A stretch of 64,000 nt of DNA, from the NCBI GenBank assembly GCA_032433765.1, contig JAVIAB010000139.1:45700190-45764189 (forward strand). The letters are read 5' to 3'. Position numbers and translations under genes: made by a program. This stretch comes from Megaustenia siamemsis. Lineage: Eukaryota > Mollusca > Gastropoda > Stylommatophora > Ariophantidae. This document shows positions 59,601 through 62,864 of this stretch, piece by piece (position 1 is the first letter of the stretch; each line of letters opens with the position of its first letter). Below the pieces are notes generated by a model, which was given only the letters and a program-made list of their open reading frames with translations, had not been told where the DNA came from and made no database searches.

Positions 59601-60254
59601 GTTCTAATTACAAGCTATATTTATTTTATAATTGTGTGCTGTTATTTTTTGCAACATATATTTTCGTAATCCATATTAGATTATTCCATTCATTATTCTT
59701 ATTGATTTGATCCACAGGGTAACCAATTTCATTGGAGTTGCACAGAAGTCTCAGTGAATATAATTGTTTCTGCCAGTGGATGTGATGCAACAGTTGACTG
59801 TGATGACCAGAGTGTTCACAACAGTTTTGGAAATAAAGAGACTTGCATTAATAGTGCTAGTTCATCTGTTCATAATAGTTTTGGAGATAAAGAGGCCTGC
59901 ATTAATGGTACTAGTCTATATGCTCATGGCAGTCTTGGAGAAAAAGAGAACTGCATTAATGGTACTAGTCTATCGGATCATGGCAGTCTTGGAGATAAAG
60001 AGACCTGCATTAATGGTATTAGTCTATCGGCTCATGGCAGTCTTGGAGATAAAGAGACCTGCATTAATGGTACTAGTCTATCGGCTCATGGCAGTCTTGG
60101 AGATAAAGAGACCTGCATTAATGGTACTAGTCTATCGGCTCATGGCAGTCTTGGAGATAAAGAGAATATTTTAGAAACCATAAACAGTTGCAGCAAAGAT
60201 GAGACAGATAACCTACCCTGCCCTGATGTCAGAATATTTCTTACCTGCCAATGA
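14970..60254 (+). CDS. GTF3A: transcription factor IIIA, 9 exons, 467 residues
   Basis: TFIIIA binds the internal control region of 5S rRNA genes to start RNA polymerase III transcription, and binds 5S rRNA. Exons: 14970-15068, 21153-21268, 23654-23750, 27536-27642, 37326-37399, 42124-42210, 44461-44684, 57312-57374 and 59718-60254. All introns are GT-AG, phases agree throughout, and there are no internal stops. Eight C2H2 fingers: Cys/His at 8/13/26/30, 38/43/56/61, 73/76/89/94, 105/110/123/127, 141/146/159/163, 168/173/186/191, 197/200/213/217 and 226/231/244/249. Finger order, linkers (FHKVK after finger 3, CPRENCGR in finger 8) and the post-finger motif KKSLAARL (274-281) match TFIIIA rather than a generic zinc-finger protein. 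Finger 9 of the vertebrate protein is not visible. Residues 321-439 are tandem 18-residue repeats of unknown role. Introns range from 2.3 to 12.6 kb and are mostly transposons. Confidence 0.94.
15245..15645 (+). mobile_element. RTE-4 LINE copy b
   Basis: The + strand shows [17 protein letters not shown], then the C-terminal region to [14 protein letters not shown] and a GATGATGA tail. Frameshifted throughout. In GTF3A intron 1. Confidence 0.75.
15660..15980 (-). mobile_element. SINE-X copy
   Basis: Reverse complement of the family: GGGCGTGTCTGCTTTGTATT, then GGCCTTTTGGCCCAACACAT and CCGACTTCAGCACAAC, with upstream SINE-X body (GGCTTGGCCAGACTAGACAG). In GTF3A intron 1. Confidence 0.82.
16500..17120 (-). 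mobile_element. LINE-A copy D, 3' end
   Basis: The minus strand matches the RNase H end of LINE-A at 1-650 ([22 protein letters not shown], NHESMSLLR). It begins with the family 3' end and is truncated on the 5' side at about 17110. In GTF3A intron 1. Confidence 0.85.
17250..17770. repeat. inverted-repeat (MITE-like) element
   Basis: The arm at about 17258-17395 contains GGGTTAGGTTTAGGGTATAC and AATGATCGAATAAAGTGCAA. It recurs inverted at about 17525-17650 (TTGCACTTTATTCGGTCATT, then GGAATACCCTAAACGTAACC). About 130 bp lie between the arms. There is no coding sequence. A related copy is at 2990-3540. The telomere-like GGTTAGG motifs are part of the arms. Confidence 0.7.
17762..18368 (-). mobile_element. 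RTE-1 LINE copy e with 12-bp target duplication
   Basis: AATAATTAATTT occurs at 17762-17773 and 18357-18368 and bounds a 583-bp, 5'-truncated RTE-1. An uninterrupted 161-codon frame (18264 to 17779) covers [39 protein letters not shown] and the natural C-terminus NLRCGEGTR, followed by a GATGATGA tail. This is the least decayed RTE-1 3' end here. In GTF3A intron 1. Confidence 0.9.
18428..18482. repeat. (TA)n microsatellite
   Basis: About 27 TA units in an A/T-rich part of GTF3A intron 1. Confidence 0.95.
18483..19040. other. A/T-rich intron sequence
   Basis: Nothing recognised beyond low-complexity A/T-rich DNA. Confidence 0.5.
19040..19805 (+). mobile_element. I1 LINE copy b, internal segment
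   Basis: The + strand matches the connection between RT and RNase H of I1 (compare 48240 down to 47520 on the minus strand), ending inside RNase H at [12 protein letters not shown]. It keeps GGGAAAATACTCAG with four A residues where the full-length copy has three. It is cut on both sides. Confidence 0.8.
19806..20480. other. intron 1 sequence without recognised content
   Basis: No repeat shared with the window, and no coding motif. Confidence 0.45.
20481..20836. repeat. pyrimidine microsatellite (TTCC)n-(TCCC)-(TC)n
   Basis: About 355 bp of almost pure pyrimidine on the + strand. (CCTT)n makes up about 200 bp, followed by interrupted CCTCC and CCATC units, then (TTTC) and (TC)n. All three frames on each strand are open here and encode only low-complexity peptides, so none is a gene. 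It lies about 320 bp before GTF3A exon 2. Confidence 0.95.
20885..21110 (-). mobile_element. SINE-X copy
   Basis: Reverse-complement SINE-X (CTTTAAGTGGGTGTAGATGC, CGACCCAACACATCTGACTT) ending about 40 bp before GTF3A exon 2. Confidence 0.8.
21153..21268 (+). CDS. GTF3A: GTF3A exon 2, zinc finger 2
   Basis: Residues 34-72 (last codon split). [12 protein letters not shown] and [10 protein letters not shown]. The acceptor GATTTTTTTAG joins HTGE to RPY, a standard linker. Donor GTAATT. Confidence 0.94.
21318..21855 (+). mobile_element. RTE-3 LINE copy b, 3' part
   Basis: The + strand reads [59 protein letters not shown] and a (GATA)n tail at about 21840-21855. A few stops. It begins about 50 bp after GTF3A exon 2. 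Confidence 0.88.
22080..22610 (-). mobile_element. degenerate RTE LINE fragment
   Basis: The minus strand reads [20 protein letters not shown] and [15 protein letters not shown], the pre-C-terminal region of RTE-type ORFs. The 3' end towards 22090 resembles RTE-3. Heavily mutated. Confidence 0.6.
22640..22960 (+). mobile_element. degenerate LINE C-terminus
   Basis: The + strand reads [20 protein letters not shown] and KWRNFVAAL, a pattern common at the end of RTE/CR1-type ORF2. Several stops. Confidence 0.5.
23215..23405 (-). mobile_element. SINE-T copy (degenerate)
   Basis: The plus strand shows CACATTTTTGGGTAATGT, then at the right GGTTCACTAACCATTGCTCTA, the reverse complement of a box A-bearing SINE-T head. 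It ends about 250 bp before GTF3A exon 3. Confidence 0.7.
23654..23750 (+). CDS. GTF3A: GTF3A exon 3, zinc finger 3
   Basis: Residues 72-104. A short C-x2-C finger, CLHCNQ...[10 protein letters not shown], followed by KVKTC, which corresponds to the FH-N-IK-C linker after finger 3 in vertebrate TFIIIA. Donor GTAAGT at 23751. Confidence 0.93.
23751..24600. other. intron 3 sequence, little recognised
   Basis: A segment at about 23895-23960 (AGGCTGATAAGGAGGGTTGG) resembles the LINE-associated sequence at 54945-55005. The remainder shows nothing. Confidence 0.4.
24605..24955 (-). mobile_element. SINE-A copy 1 (A-tailed, tRNA-derived)
   Basis: On the minus strand the head has a box A-like GGTCTCGAGGTAAGACGCC and box B GGGTTCAAATCCC, a body with TCTCTGTGGCAAACACCCCT, and a 3' A-run (seen as T18 at 24617 on the + strand). 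A + strand relative is at 59.09-59.42 kb. Confidence 0.82.
25045..25294 (+). mobile_element. SINE-X copy, 5' half (split by Penelope element)
   Basis: tRNA-like head (GGCCTCTCAGCAACAAGGTT, box B-like GGTTTAAATCTCACC), then the SINE-X body to TGTACTCAAAAATA, where the Penelope element interrupts it. The 3' half continues at 27173. Confidence 0.78.
25364..25575 (-). repeat. Penelope terminal repeat, inverted copy
   Basis: About 210 bp, nearly identical to the reverse complement of 26955-27160. It contains the motif GAGCCGAAACGTC on the minus strand. Confidence 0.93.
25560..26263 (+). pseudogene. Penelope-like ORF remnant with GIY-YIG endonuclease
   Basis: It begins just after the inverted terminal repeat with [10 protein letters not shown] and the post-RT segment [20 protein letters not shown], then [25 protein letters not shown] cysteine motif follows but is reached only after a frame change near 25850. 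A further frame change near 26000 leads to [20 protein letters not shown], the GIY-YIG core (Y-I-G with downstream R and E-H), then HFNSPDH and a catalytic-type Glu in [10 protein letters not shown]. It ends at a stop at 26263. The RT domain is absent. In complete elements this nuclease nicks the target DNA for target-primed reverse transcription. At least two frameshifts make this copy inactive. Confidence 0.88.
26560..26780. repeat. degenerate (ATGTGT/ATGCAT) minisatellite
   Basis: TG- and TATG-rich low-complexity stretch inside the Penelope element. It opens frames rich in Cys, Met, His and Thr on both strands, which are not genes. Confidence 0.85.
26955..27160 (+). repeat. Penelope terminal repeat, direct copy
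   Basis: About 205 bp, from CATATTTCGATTATTTTG to TTTTTTTCAATTTT, ending exactly at the target duplication. Confidence 0.93.
27064..27092 (+). ncRNA. hammerhead-ribozyme-like core in Penelope repeat
   Basis: CTGCTGA at 27064-27070, a hairpin GGC...GCC, GAAAC at 27085-27089 and GTC at 27090-27092. This follows the hammerhead order CUGAUGA, stem II, GAAA, NUH. Penelope-like terminal repeats are known to carry hammerheads. Position 6 of the core is C rather than the invariant A, so cleavage by this copy is doubtful. The same motif is present inverted at 25433-25462. Confidence 0.5.
27173..27325 (+). mobile_element. SINE-X copy, 3' half
   Basis: Resumes with GCTGAAGTAGGATGTATAGG and GCCGAAAGGTGCAAATATC, then CTAAGGTCAGATGACAAAGA. 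It continues the copy broken at 25294. Confidence 0.82.
27536..27642 (+). CDS. GTF3A: GTF3A exon 4, zinc finger 4
   Basis: Residues 105-140 (last codon split). [20 protein letters not shown], then a longer His-rich linker. Acceptor CTTTATAG, donor GTTAGT. Confidence 0.93.
27690..27811 (+). repeat. tandem duplication, unit about 66 bp
   Basis: GATTTCA(C/G)AATG(A/G)AATTGATGACA(A/C)GGGTGGAGAAACAC appears twice, followed each time by TAGATGTGTTTA. It lies about 50 bp after GTF3A exon 4. Encoded peptides have no recognised motif. Confidence 0.85.
27812..28550. other. intron 4 sequence without recognised content
   Basis: No motif or shared repeat seen. Short open frames only. Confidence 0.45.
28555..28850 (+). 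mobile_element. degenerate LINE C-terminus
   Basis: The + strand reads [13 protein letters not shown] and later basic and Trp-containing pieces in the order typical of RTE-type ORF2 ends, then GATTGATGATGATAATGATG as a 3' tail. Confidence 0.5.
28927..29015. repeat. (TA)n plus dispersed flank
   Basis: About 15 TA units, then AGGTTTAAAAGTACTGAATA and CTTTCATGCAGA. The same (TA)n-plus-flank combination recurs at 35540-35660, so it is one end of a dispersed repeat. Confidence 0.75.
29040..29637 (-). mobile_element. RTE-2 LINE copy b
   Basis: The minus strand begins at the junction with LINE-A and reads [33 protein letters not shown], then a C-terminal region including [16 protein letters not shown] sequence. 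It starts exactly at the RT catalytic box. Confidence 0.8.
29638..32611 (-). mobile_element. LINE-A copy B, endonuclease to RNase H start
   Basis: From the 5' side: ORF start region at 32611, endonuclease ([20 protein letters not shown], then [13 protein letters not shown] and [13 protein letters not shown]), RT ([40 protein letters not shown], catalytic box [10 protein letters not shown]), then the connection domain [20 protein letters not shown] and the first RNase H strand [11 protein letters not shown]. Several stops and frameshifts. The catalytic box has Asn where an Asp is required. The RNase H is cut at 29637 by RTE-2 sequence. In GTF3A intron 4. Confidence 0.9.
32612..33720 (-). other. 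5' region upstream of LINE-A copy B
   Basis: Probably the 5' untranslated region of the LINE-A copy, although this cannot be proven because no other copy in the window reaches this far. It holds a SINE-X-like segment (32690-32990) and a roughly 175-bp block (33008-33183) shared with the insertion at 1.9-2.1 kb. It also holds CCGCCATCTTGG at 33697-33706, the reverse complement of a YY1-type CAAGATGGCGG site. Confidence 0.45.
32690..32990 (-). mobile_element. SINE-X-like segment
   Basis: The minus strand has GCTGAAATCGGATGCACTGG then GCCGCTGGCGCAGAACAC, diverged from SINE-X but in register with it. It may be an inserted SINE or a built-in part of the LINE-A 5' region. Confidence 0.55.
33721..33904. 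other. short A/T-rich spacer
   Basis: Nothing recognised except GGCGCCATATTCC at 33871. Confidence 0.4.
33905..35340 (-). mobile_element. RTE-type LINE, 5' half with AP endonuclease
   Basis: The minus strand gives [40 protein letters not shown], the LEDLNATVG box (normally GDLNA), [16 protein letters not shown] (catalytic D-H pair) and the linker to the RT ending ELTGRKTQ. These are the endonuclease hallmarks of RTE elements. The RT and 3' end are absent, which is the reverse of ordinary 5' truncation, so a deletion or rearrangement at about 33905 is likely. Two or three frame breaks. In GTF3A intron 4. Confidence 0.88.
35540..35681. repeat. (TA)n plus dispersed flank, copy 2
   Basis: TA tract at about 35540-35602, then AGGTTTAACAGTACTGAATG and CTTTCATGCAGA, as at 28927-29015. 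Confidence 0.8.
35682..35927 (+). mobile_element. RTE-4 LINE copy c with 12-bp target duplication
   Basis: GAATACTGTTAC at 35682-35693 and 35916-35927 bounds a 222-bp RTE-4 3' end ([18 protein letters not shown], [11 protein letters not shown]) with the tail ATGATGATG. It interrupts the dispersed (TA)n-flank repeat. Confidence 0.85.
35928..37325. other. intron 4 sequence, no gene recognised
   Basis: About 1.4 kb, moderately A/T-rich. A short (TA)n lies at 36662. The minus strand at 36370-36640 has a lysine-rich frame with no recognised motif. No other repeat shared with the window. Confidence 0.45.
37326..37399 (+). CDS. GTF3A: GTF3A exon 5, zinc finger 5
   Basis: Residues 140-165. [20 protein letters not shown] and RIHQG. 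Acceptor TTTCTTTCAG, donor GTAGTA, ends one base into a codon. Confidence 0.94.
37570..38140 (-). repeat. dispersed repeat Z, copy 1
   Basis: Shared in the opposite orientation with 62865-63500: GTACCTTCCTAATTACTA, TAGAGCTCCTAAT, TGAGTCACAGATA(T/G) and ATCATAATCTAGGGTTAA occur in the same order. A C-run lies at 37631. No coding capacity. LINE-A copy C is inserted just after it. Confidence 0.75.
38143..41023 (-). mobile_element. LINE-A copy C with 11-bp target duplication
   Basis: AAGACAGATGT at 38143-38153 and 41013-41023 bounds 2,859 bp. On the minus strand: end of endonuclease, RT with [10 protein letters not shown], a clean 249-codon frame (39888 to 39139) including [20 protein letters not shown] and the catalytic box [10 protein letters not shown], a 164-codon frame from [10 protein letters not shown] into RNase H, then [20 protein letters not shown] and the natural 3' end. 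5'-truncated within the endonuclease. Broken by a handful of frameshifts. Very similar to copy B. In GTF3A intron 5. Confidence 0.93.
41190..41495 (-). mobile_element. SINE-B copy 2
   Basis: The minus strand has a head GATGGTGCAGAGATAAGACA with box B-like GGCTTGGAATCC, then the ACAGGAGGTCCTGTGT block as at 3585-3910. Confidence 0.62.
41690..41935 (-). mobile_element. SINE-X copy
   Basis: The plus strand shows CTTTTGACCTAACACATCTA, CTGACTTCATTACTACATTT and GTTCGGTTTGCTAGACTTAT, the reverse complement of the family. Confidence 0.75.
42124..42210 (+). CDS. GTF3A: GTF3A exon 6, zinc finger 6
   Basis: Residues 165-194. [20 protein letters not shown] and HKAVDH. The Trp-containing divergent core and H-x4-H spacing resemble TFIIIA finger 6. 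Acceptor CATGTAG, donor GTGAGT. Confidence 0.93.
42565..42780 (+). mobile_element. SINE-X copy
   Basis: CACCAGGATCCATAAACCAG, GACTAACC, AAAAAATGCTGAAGATGGAC and GGCCTGAAAGGGGCATATAC. Sense orientation, lacks the last part. Confidence 0.7.
42830..43060 (-). mobile_element. degenerate LINE reverse transcriptase fragment
   Basis: The minus strand reads [19 protein letters not shown], a decayed LDFADD catalytic region of an RTE-type RT, with flanking [10 protein letters not shown]. In GTF3A intron 6. Confidence 0.6.
43255..43440 (+). mobile_element. putative tRNA-derived SINE (SINE-C)
   Basis: A tRNA-like head with box B-like GGGTTCAGTTCCC, then a body with ACCAGGCATAATACCAATTA. A similar body segment (GGCATGATACCAACCACACC) occurs at 58655. 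Confidence 0.45.
43441..44400. other. A/T-rich intron 6 sequence with C/A homopolymers
   Basis: It contains a run of about 20 C followed by about 16 A at 43710-43745, which looks like a difficult-to-sequence site. Otherwise nothing recognised. Confidence 0.5.
44461..44684 (+). CDS. GTF3A: GTF3A exon 7, zinc fingers 7 and 8
   Basis: Residues 194-268. Finger 7 is C-x2-C (CTVCGATF), as in vertebrate TFIIIA. Finger 8 contains [10 protein letters not shown] and HIRAFH. A basic stretch ([13 protein letters not shown]) follows instead of a ninth finger. The acceptor has a long T-tract ending TTTCCAG, and the donor is GTATTT. Confidence 0.93.
45970..46445 (-). mobile_element. RTE-3 LINE copy d, inserted in I2
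   Basis: Inserted between TACCAAC at 45970-45976 and 46439-46445. It carries an uninterrupted 147-codon minus-strand frame ([59 protein letters not shown]) to the 3' end, then a (GATA)n tail adjacent to the left duplication. It is the best-preserved RTE-3 here. Removing it restores the I2 endonuclease frame. Confidence 0.9.
46857..50936 (-). mobile_element. I1 LINE copy c, full-length with 12-bp target duplication
   Basis: GAAGTTATTGAT at 46857-46868 and 50925-50936 bounds 4,056 bp inserted in the endonuclease region of I2. The 5' end (right) has about 190 bp of untranslated leader, then a single ORF with endonuclease, RT and RNase H, then a (GATA)n tail. No separate ORF1 is visible. The leader contains GCTGAAGTCGGAGGCAACCA and GCCAAAAGGCGCAC, which resemble the SINE-X core. 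Only three one-base deletions break the ORF. Confidence 0.95.
46904..50734 (-). pseudogene. I1 ORF2: AP endonuclease, reverse transcriptase, RNase H
   Basis: The start ATG is at 50734. The first 858 codons are open. Endonuclease: Asn69 in WNAEG, Glu102 in QETHL, GDFNSH (Asp194, Asn196), SDHRPV (Asp270, His271). RT: first catalytic Asp640 in [29 protein letters not shown], catalytic box YADD at 728-731. A one-base loss in an A-run near 48200 shifts into [20 protein letters not shown] and [13 protein letters not shown] second near 47620 lies inside RNase H, after [12 protein letters not shown], leading to AEIQAIKLA and [20 protein letters not shown] third near 47292 leads to the C-terminal [20 protein letters not shown] with a Cys/His motif. 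All catalytic residues are present. The product would copy and insert I1 RNA. It is a mobile-element gene, not a host gene. Confidence 0.93.
53257..53528 (+). mobile_element. SINE-Y copy 1, inserted in I2 RNase H
   Basis: ATCCAGA at 53257-53263 and 53522-53528 flanks about 258 bp that interrupt the I2 RNase H frame after IIIHYPEG. It contains GGGGGTGAAATAAAAGTCCT, a tRNA-like stretch (CCAAGCGGCCTT, then GGGTTCTATCGTTGCC) and ends in a T-rich run. The same element is inverted at 60365-60600. Confidence 0.75.
53973..54100 (-). mobile_element. SINE-T copy, truncated, with 13-bp target duplication
   Basis: TTTTTAAATATAT at 53973-53985 and 54088-54100 bounds 102 bp of SINE-T 3' region (CGTCACGCCAAGTGGCGGCA, ATGGTGTTAGTGACCATAAA). 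It splits the I2 reading frame between ELFKY and [15 protein letters not shown]. Confidence 0.9.
54685..54930 (-). mobile_element. SINE-X copy
   Basis: The plus strand has ATTAAGTGAGTGTAGATGTT, CACATCCGACTTCAGCATGA and GAGTACCAGGTTGCTTTCTC. Confidence 0.8.
54940..55930 (+). mobile_element. RTE-type LINE with internal deletion
   Basis: The + strand has 5' leader sequence (GTAAGAGGCGACTAAGGAGT), then endonuclease pieces KLQ..DILGMCE and [20 protein letters not shown] (55550-55610) and [13 protein letters not shown]. The next recognisable piece, at 55800-55925, is already the ORF C-terminal side ([38 protein letters not shown]). About 2 kb including the whole RT core is missing. Many stops. Confidence 0.78.
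55990..56300 (-). mobile_element. SINE-X copy
   Basis: The plus strand has TTTAAGTGGGCATAGAAGCA, TTTTTGGCCCAACACATCCT and GGTTCTGGTTCACGATTCTGG in the head direction. The longest antisense SINE-X here. Confidence 0.8.
56301..56938. other. intron 7 unique sequence
   Basis: Contains a 64-codon + strand frame rich in Glu, Asn and Ser (56648-56842) that could be a cryptic exon, but no motif or convincing splice sites support it. Otherwise nothing recognised. Confidence 0.4.
56939..57118 (+). repeat. 28-bp tandem repeat, about 6.4 copies
   Basis: The unit AATAAAGTATGCCTATTGAG plus CAGCAAG(T/C) is repeated with almost no divergence. Every unit contains a canonical AATAAA. It lies about 195 bp before GTF3A exon 8. 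Confidence 0.95.
57312..57374 (+). CDS. GTF3A: GTF3A exon 8, post-finger basic motif
   Basis: Residues 269-289, [20 protein letters not shown]. The K-(K/R)-S-L-A-(A/S)-R-L core is the conserved segment that follows the last finger in TFIIIA proteins. Acceptor ATTTGAAG, donor GTAAGA. Both borders fall between codons. Confidence 0.85.
57434..57540 (-). mobile_element. SINE-X fragment
   Basis: GCGTTCACCCATTTAGTGAG, GCGCTTTTAGGCCTGACTCA and CCATCTTCAG on the plus strand match the inverted SINE-X 3' part. Confidence 0.6.
57530..57825 (-). mobile_element. RTE-4 LINE copy d
   Basis: The minus strand reads [40 protein letters not shown] and [21 protein letters not shown] 97-codon open frame. In GTF3A intron 8. 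Confidence 0.85.
57940..58126 (-). mobile_element. SINE-T copy (degenerate)
   Basis: The plus strand shows GTATAGAGAATATGTTGTTG, ACACATTTTTGGGTAATGTC and ATGGTTGGGTGAAACTAGAA, in SINE-T order. Confidence 0.7.
58127..58174. repeat. perfect 21-bp hairpin
   Basis: The left arm 58127-58147 and right arm 58154-58174 are exact reverse complements with a 6-base loop AGATTC. The right arm is the start of an RTE-5 fragment. Confidence 0.92.
58154..58335 (+). mobile_element. RTE-5 LINE fragment b
   Basis: The + strand reads [20 protein letters not shown] and [20 protein letters not shown], a LINE ORF2 C-terminus, followed by an (AGA)n tail. Confidence 0.8.
58540..58840 (+). mobile_element. possible SINE-C copy
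   Basis: Has GGTTGGGTGGCTAGTGTGCT (tRNA-like start) and GGCATGATACCAACCACACC, which resembles part of 43255-43440. Weak. Confidence 0.35.
58850..59085 (-). mobile_element. degenerate LINE C-terminal fragment
   Basis: The minus strand reads [20 protein letters not shown] and a following NWRYV segment, a pattern of RTE-like ORF2 C-termini (W-x-GHTLRK region). Confidence 0.55.
59090..59425 (+). mobile_element. SINE-A copy 2
   Basis: The tRNA-like head is weakly preserved (AGTTTAAATCCTGGTTG for box B). The body TCACTCTGTGGCAACCACCC, AACACGCAAAACACATTTCA and a 3' A-rich tail match the antisense copy at 24.6-24.96 kb. Confidence 0.72.
59440..59560 (-). mobile_element. SINE-T fragment
   Basis: GCACATTTTTGGATAATGTC and flanking sequence resemble the middle of SINE-T. 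Lies about 160 bp before GTF3A exon 9. Confidence 0.45.
59718..60254 (+). CDS. GTF3A: GTF3A exon 9, repetitive C-terminal tail
   Basis: Residues 290-467, stop TGA at 60252-60254. The acceptor GATCCACAG joins exon 8 in phase. It contains about 6.6 copies of an 18-residue repeat with consensus [18 protein letters not shown], then a Cys- and acid-containing end. I know of no counterpart in TFIIIA proteins. Assignment to this gene rests on phase, order and the absence of another host gene. Confidence 0.78.
   Translation, partial: GNQFHWSCTEVSVNIIVSASGCDATVDCDDQSVHNSFGNKETCINSASSSVHNSFGDKEACINGTSLYAHGSLGEKENCINGTSLSDHGSLGDKETCINGISLSAHGSLGDKETCINGTSLSAHGSLGDKETCINGTSLSAHGSLGDKENILETINSCSKDETDNLPCPDVRIFLTCQ
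59811..60167 (+). repeat. 54-bp coding tandem repeat, about 6.6 units
   Basis: Units begin at 59811, 59865, 59919, 59973, 60027, 60081 and 60135 (partial). The first two units read SVHNSFG and the later ones (Y/S)(A/D)HGSLG. The two units at 60027-60134 encode identical peptides, so expansion is recent at the 3' side. The 54-bp period keeps the frame. Confidence 0.95.
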
Positions 60255-60364
60255 AATTACTTATTTTGTAATGTAACGAAGCTCATTTCAGTTCCTGGAT
60301 ATATTGCTGTTAACAGTCATGGAAAGTTCATAAAGTTCTTGAGAACTGTTAGAGATTTTTATAT

Positions 60365-60600
60365 TACCATTACTGGTGTATGTTGGGGGAGGGGGGCACG
60401 CTCATGATAGGACCAGCGGGATAAAAGCTACTTGATCAAATCAATTGCTACGACGTTTGAGACGGGGGATTTTTATTTCACCCCCTGATAGAAAATATTC
60501 TTTCTAGCTACATCGGGTCTCGAAAAACCATTCACTGGCTTTTCTGCCAGTGAAACAGTTGATTTCACTGCACGGCCAGGTGCTCCTCATATACCATATA
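60365..60600 (-). mobile_element. SINE-Y copy 2
   Basis: Inverted relative of 53264-53521: GGGATAAAAGCTACTTGATC, GGGGGATTTTTATTTCACCC and CTGGCTTTTCTGCCAGTGAA. It starts about 110 bp after the GTF3A stop codon, probably inside the 3' untranslated region. Confidence 0.7.
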
Positions 60601-60829
60601 TAGAGGCACAGTAGTATAACAAAATTATATCTTTCACAAACAAAAATGACCAAGGATACACAGATTTTCAGTTCAACAGAATTGAAGAATTACATTCACA
60701 TTTAATATGGATAAAAATAAATTGATGACTCGTGAATGTGATACAGAGATATGCCTTGCAAGCTAGTAAAGATATCAACAGCATAATATATAATATGATA
60801 ATATATAATATGATAATATATAATAATCT

Positions 60830-62045
60830 TAACTCCATCTCTTTCATCTGATGGAGTGATGTGGATTCATGGTTGTCGAAGTTCTTTGCCCTTCCCGCAT
60901 CTTGGAGGGCACTGATAACATCCGCTATTGGTTGACCTTCAATGATAGTGCAGCTAGCCAACCTGTTCACTCTTTCATTTCCCGATACTCCCACGTGTCT
61001 ATGGACGTAGACAAAGGTGACCCTACATATAGTTGACTTTTGCAATAACTAAATCCATCTGCCTGCCTACTGATCCTGTCTCCACTTTTCTTATCGTGCT
61101 CATTAAATCACTAAGTATACAGGCATGGGTGTAGTCATGAAAAAACCAGATGAATGCCCTGATCACTGGCATCGCATCCATTACCATGCAACTCATAGTC
61201 ATAATGTATGCACCACCGTCTTCTTTGACTCTTTTGCCTGCCGAGCATGCTGCAATGCCCATGCTGTTTTTTGGTGTCATATTATGGATCCGTCTGTATA
61301 GAAGACTGCATATTCCTTGTCATGCTGTCCCAGATGAGGGTGTTGGCCTCTGCAACAACGACTGGATTTTGCTCCCTGCGTTTCCTGTCAAGTGTGACAT
61401 GAGAGTGTGCCCCTGGATGATGTAGGCACAGGTATCCACTCCTTGTCAGTTTTGATATTGGTAAGCCCACATACTTGTTTGATGGCATCTGCCCAGTCCA
61501 CCCATGATTTGCCTCTTTTTAACCTGTCACCTTTCCCTGTGTTGAGCTCTGTGCAATGGATACTGTTTATCTGCACTTATCTTCAGGCACGTTTGCTTCC
61601 TCCAGATCTTGATCCTGTCATTTATGGTTGGAAAATCAAGAACATACCTCTTCACTACACAGGGAGTGTCTCTTGTACACCCAAAAATAATGCGCATTGT
61701 TTCATTTTGTATTTTCTCTAGCCTGTTGATCTACATTGTACTGACAGTTATGCCAGGGCTTACTCTGGAACAGAAACATGAGTAGCCTCTGCTCAATGTT
61801 GGTAACGGCCATGACCTTGGTGACTAGTCCTTTGCAGGCTTTTATTATCACATGGCTGACATGGTCCTTAAAACACAGACTGTGACCAAACTTAATTCCT
61901 AGGTATGTCAGCTCCCGTTTGTACCATCAGTGTTTTCGTGTCAAACAATGATTGTTAAGGGAGAACCATGCCACTGATGCTTTATTAGGATTAACCAAGG
62001 CACCTGATACTCCACACTGGGAAGAGGATGCAATTGAGTTTGAGT
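60830..62045 (-). mobile_element. LINE-A copy E (diverged)
   Basis: The minus strand has KVTFVYVHRHVGVSGNERVN (RNase H), [20 protein letters not shown] and RT-end sequence up to [18 protein letters not shown] at about 61960. It is shorter and more diverged than copies B and C. Its 3' end at about 60830 lacks the usual terminal sequence. Confidence 0.82.
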
Positions 62046-62049
62046 CTTG

Positions 62050-62500
62050 TATTATATGTTATGCAGTATGTGGTGCTTGTCAGCATATGCACATGTTTGT
62101 TTCCTGTTTTGAACTTTGTTTACATGTGGGTTCCAAGTAGATTGTGTCCTGTTCTTATTCGAAAGATGATGACTTGCCCTTTTCTGTTTGAGCAGGTGGT
62201 AAATTATCCTGGTACTTCTGGCCCTTTTTATCATAAGGTAAAAAGTATGCTTAGATGTATTGGTAAGTTTGGCTTTTCCATTTTGCTACCATCGTTGGCC
62301 AGTATGTAAACTTTCTCATTTTTTGGTATACCACAATGAGATGAGATCCACTTTAATACATTTCTTTGGCTGCATACTTTTTGTAATGTTTCTCTAAGCT
62401 CGGGTAGTTTAATTATGCTCAAATGCTTCAAGTATTGATTTTGTATCTGTTAAAAATTCAGCTCCTATGCTTCAAAGTTGGAGCTGTATAAATTCATCTG
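62050..62500 (-). mobile_element. I-type LINE fragment (third I family)
   Basis: The minus strand reads LKWISSHCGIPKNEKVYILA (RNase H end), then a basic, His-rich tail. The SHCGIP motif is kept but other catalytic sequence is decayed. Joined to LINE-A copy E at about 62045. Confidence 0.65.
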
Positions 62501-62864
62501 CCGCTATGAAGATGGTTTTAGTTTCAGAGTTGACGTTTGTACAAATTTAAAAGTTAATGTAAATTAAGAAATAAATTAACAAAATTGTTGTGATGTTAAT
62601 AAGGCAATCGATAAAATTAACTTGCTGTGATAAAATACCATTTCTACCTGGAGACAAATTTGTCTAGTAAAAAGATTCCAGGTTATTATTAAAAAAAAAA
62701 ACACTTAATCTGTTATTAAAAATGCTATCTTATTTACAAAAGGTACACTGTGTATGTGGTTAAATAAACATGTATGTATTGCATTTTATTGAAACATATG
62801 CATCATTGCCCCAGTAAACTTATAAAAATGGAATCAAAGATTTGTGTTATCATGTTCTTCATTG
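62501..62864. other. A/T-rich sequence downstream of GTF3A
   Basis: Contains AAATAAACA at about 62763, which could be a polyadenylation signal. Use by GTF3A is speculative because 2.2 kb of repeats lies between. Nothing else recognised. Confidence 0.35.
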
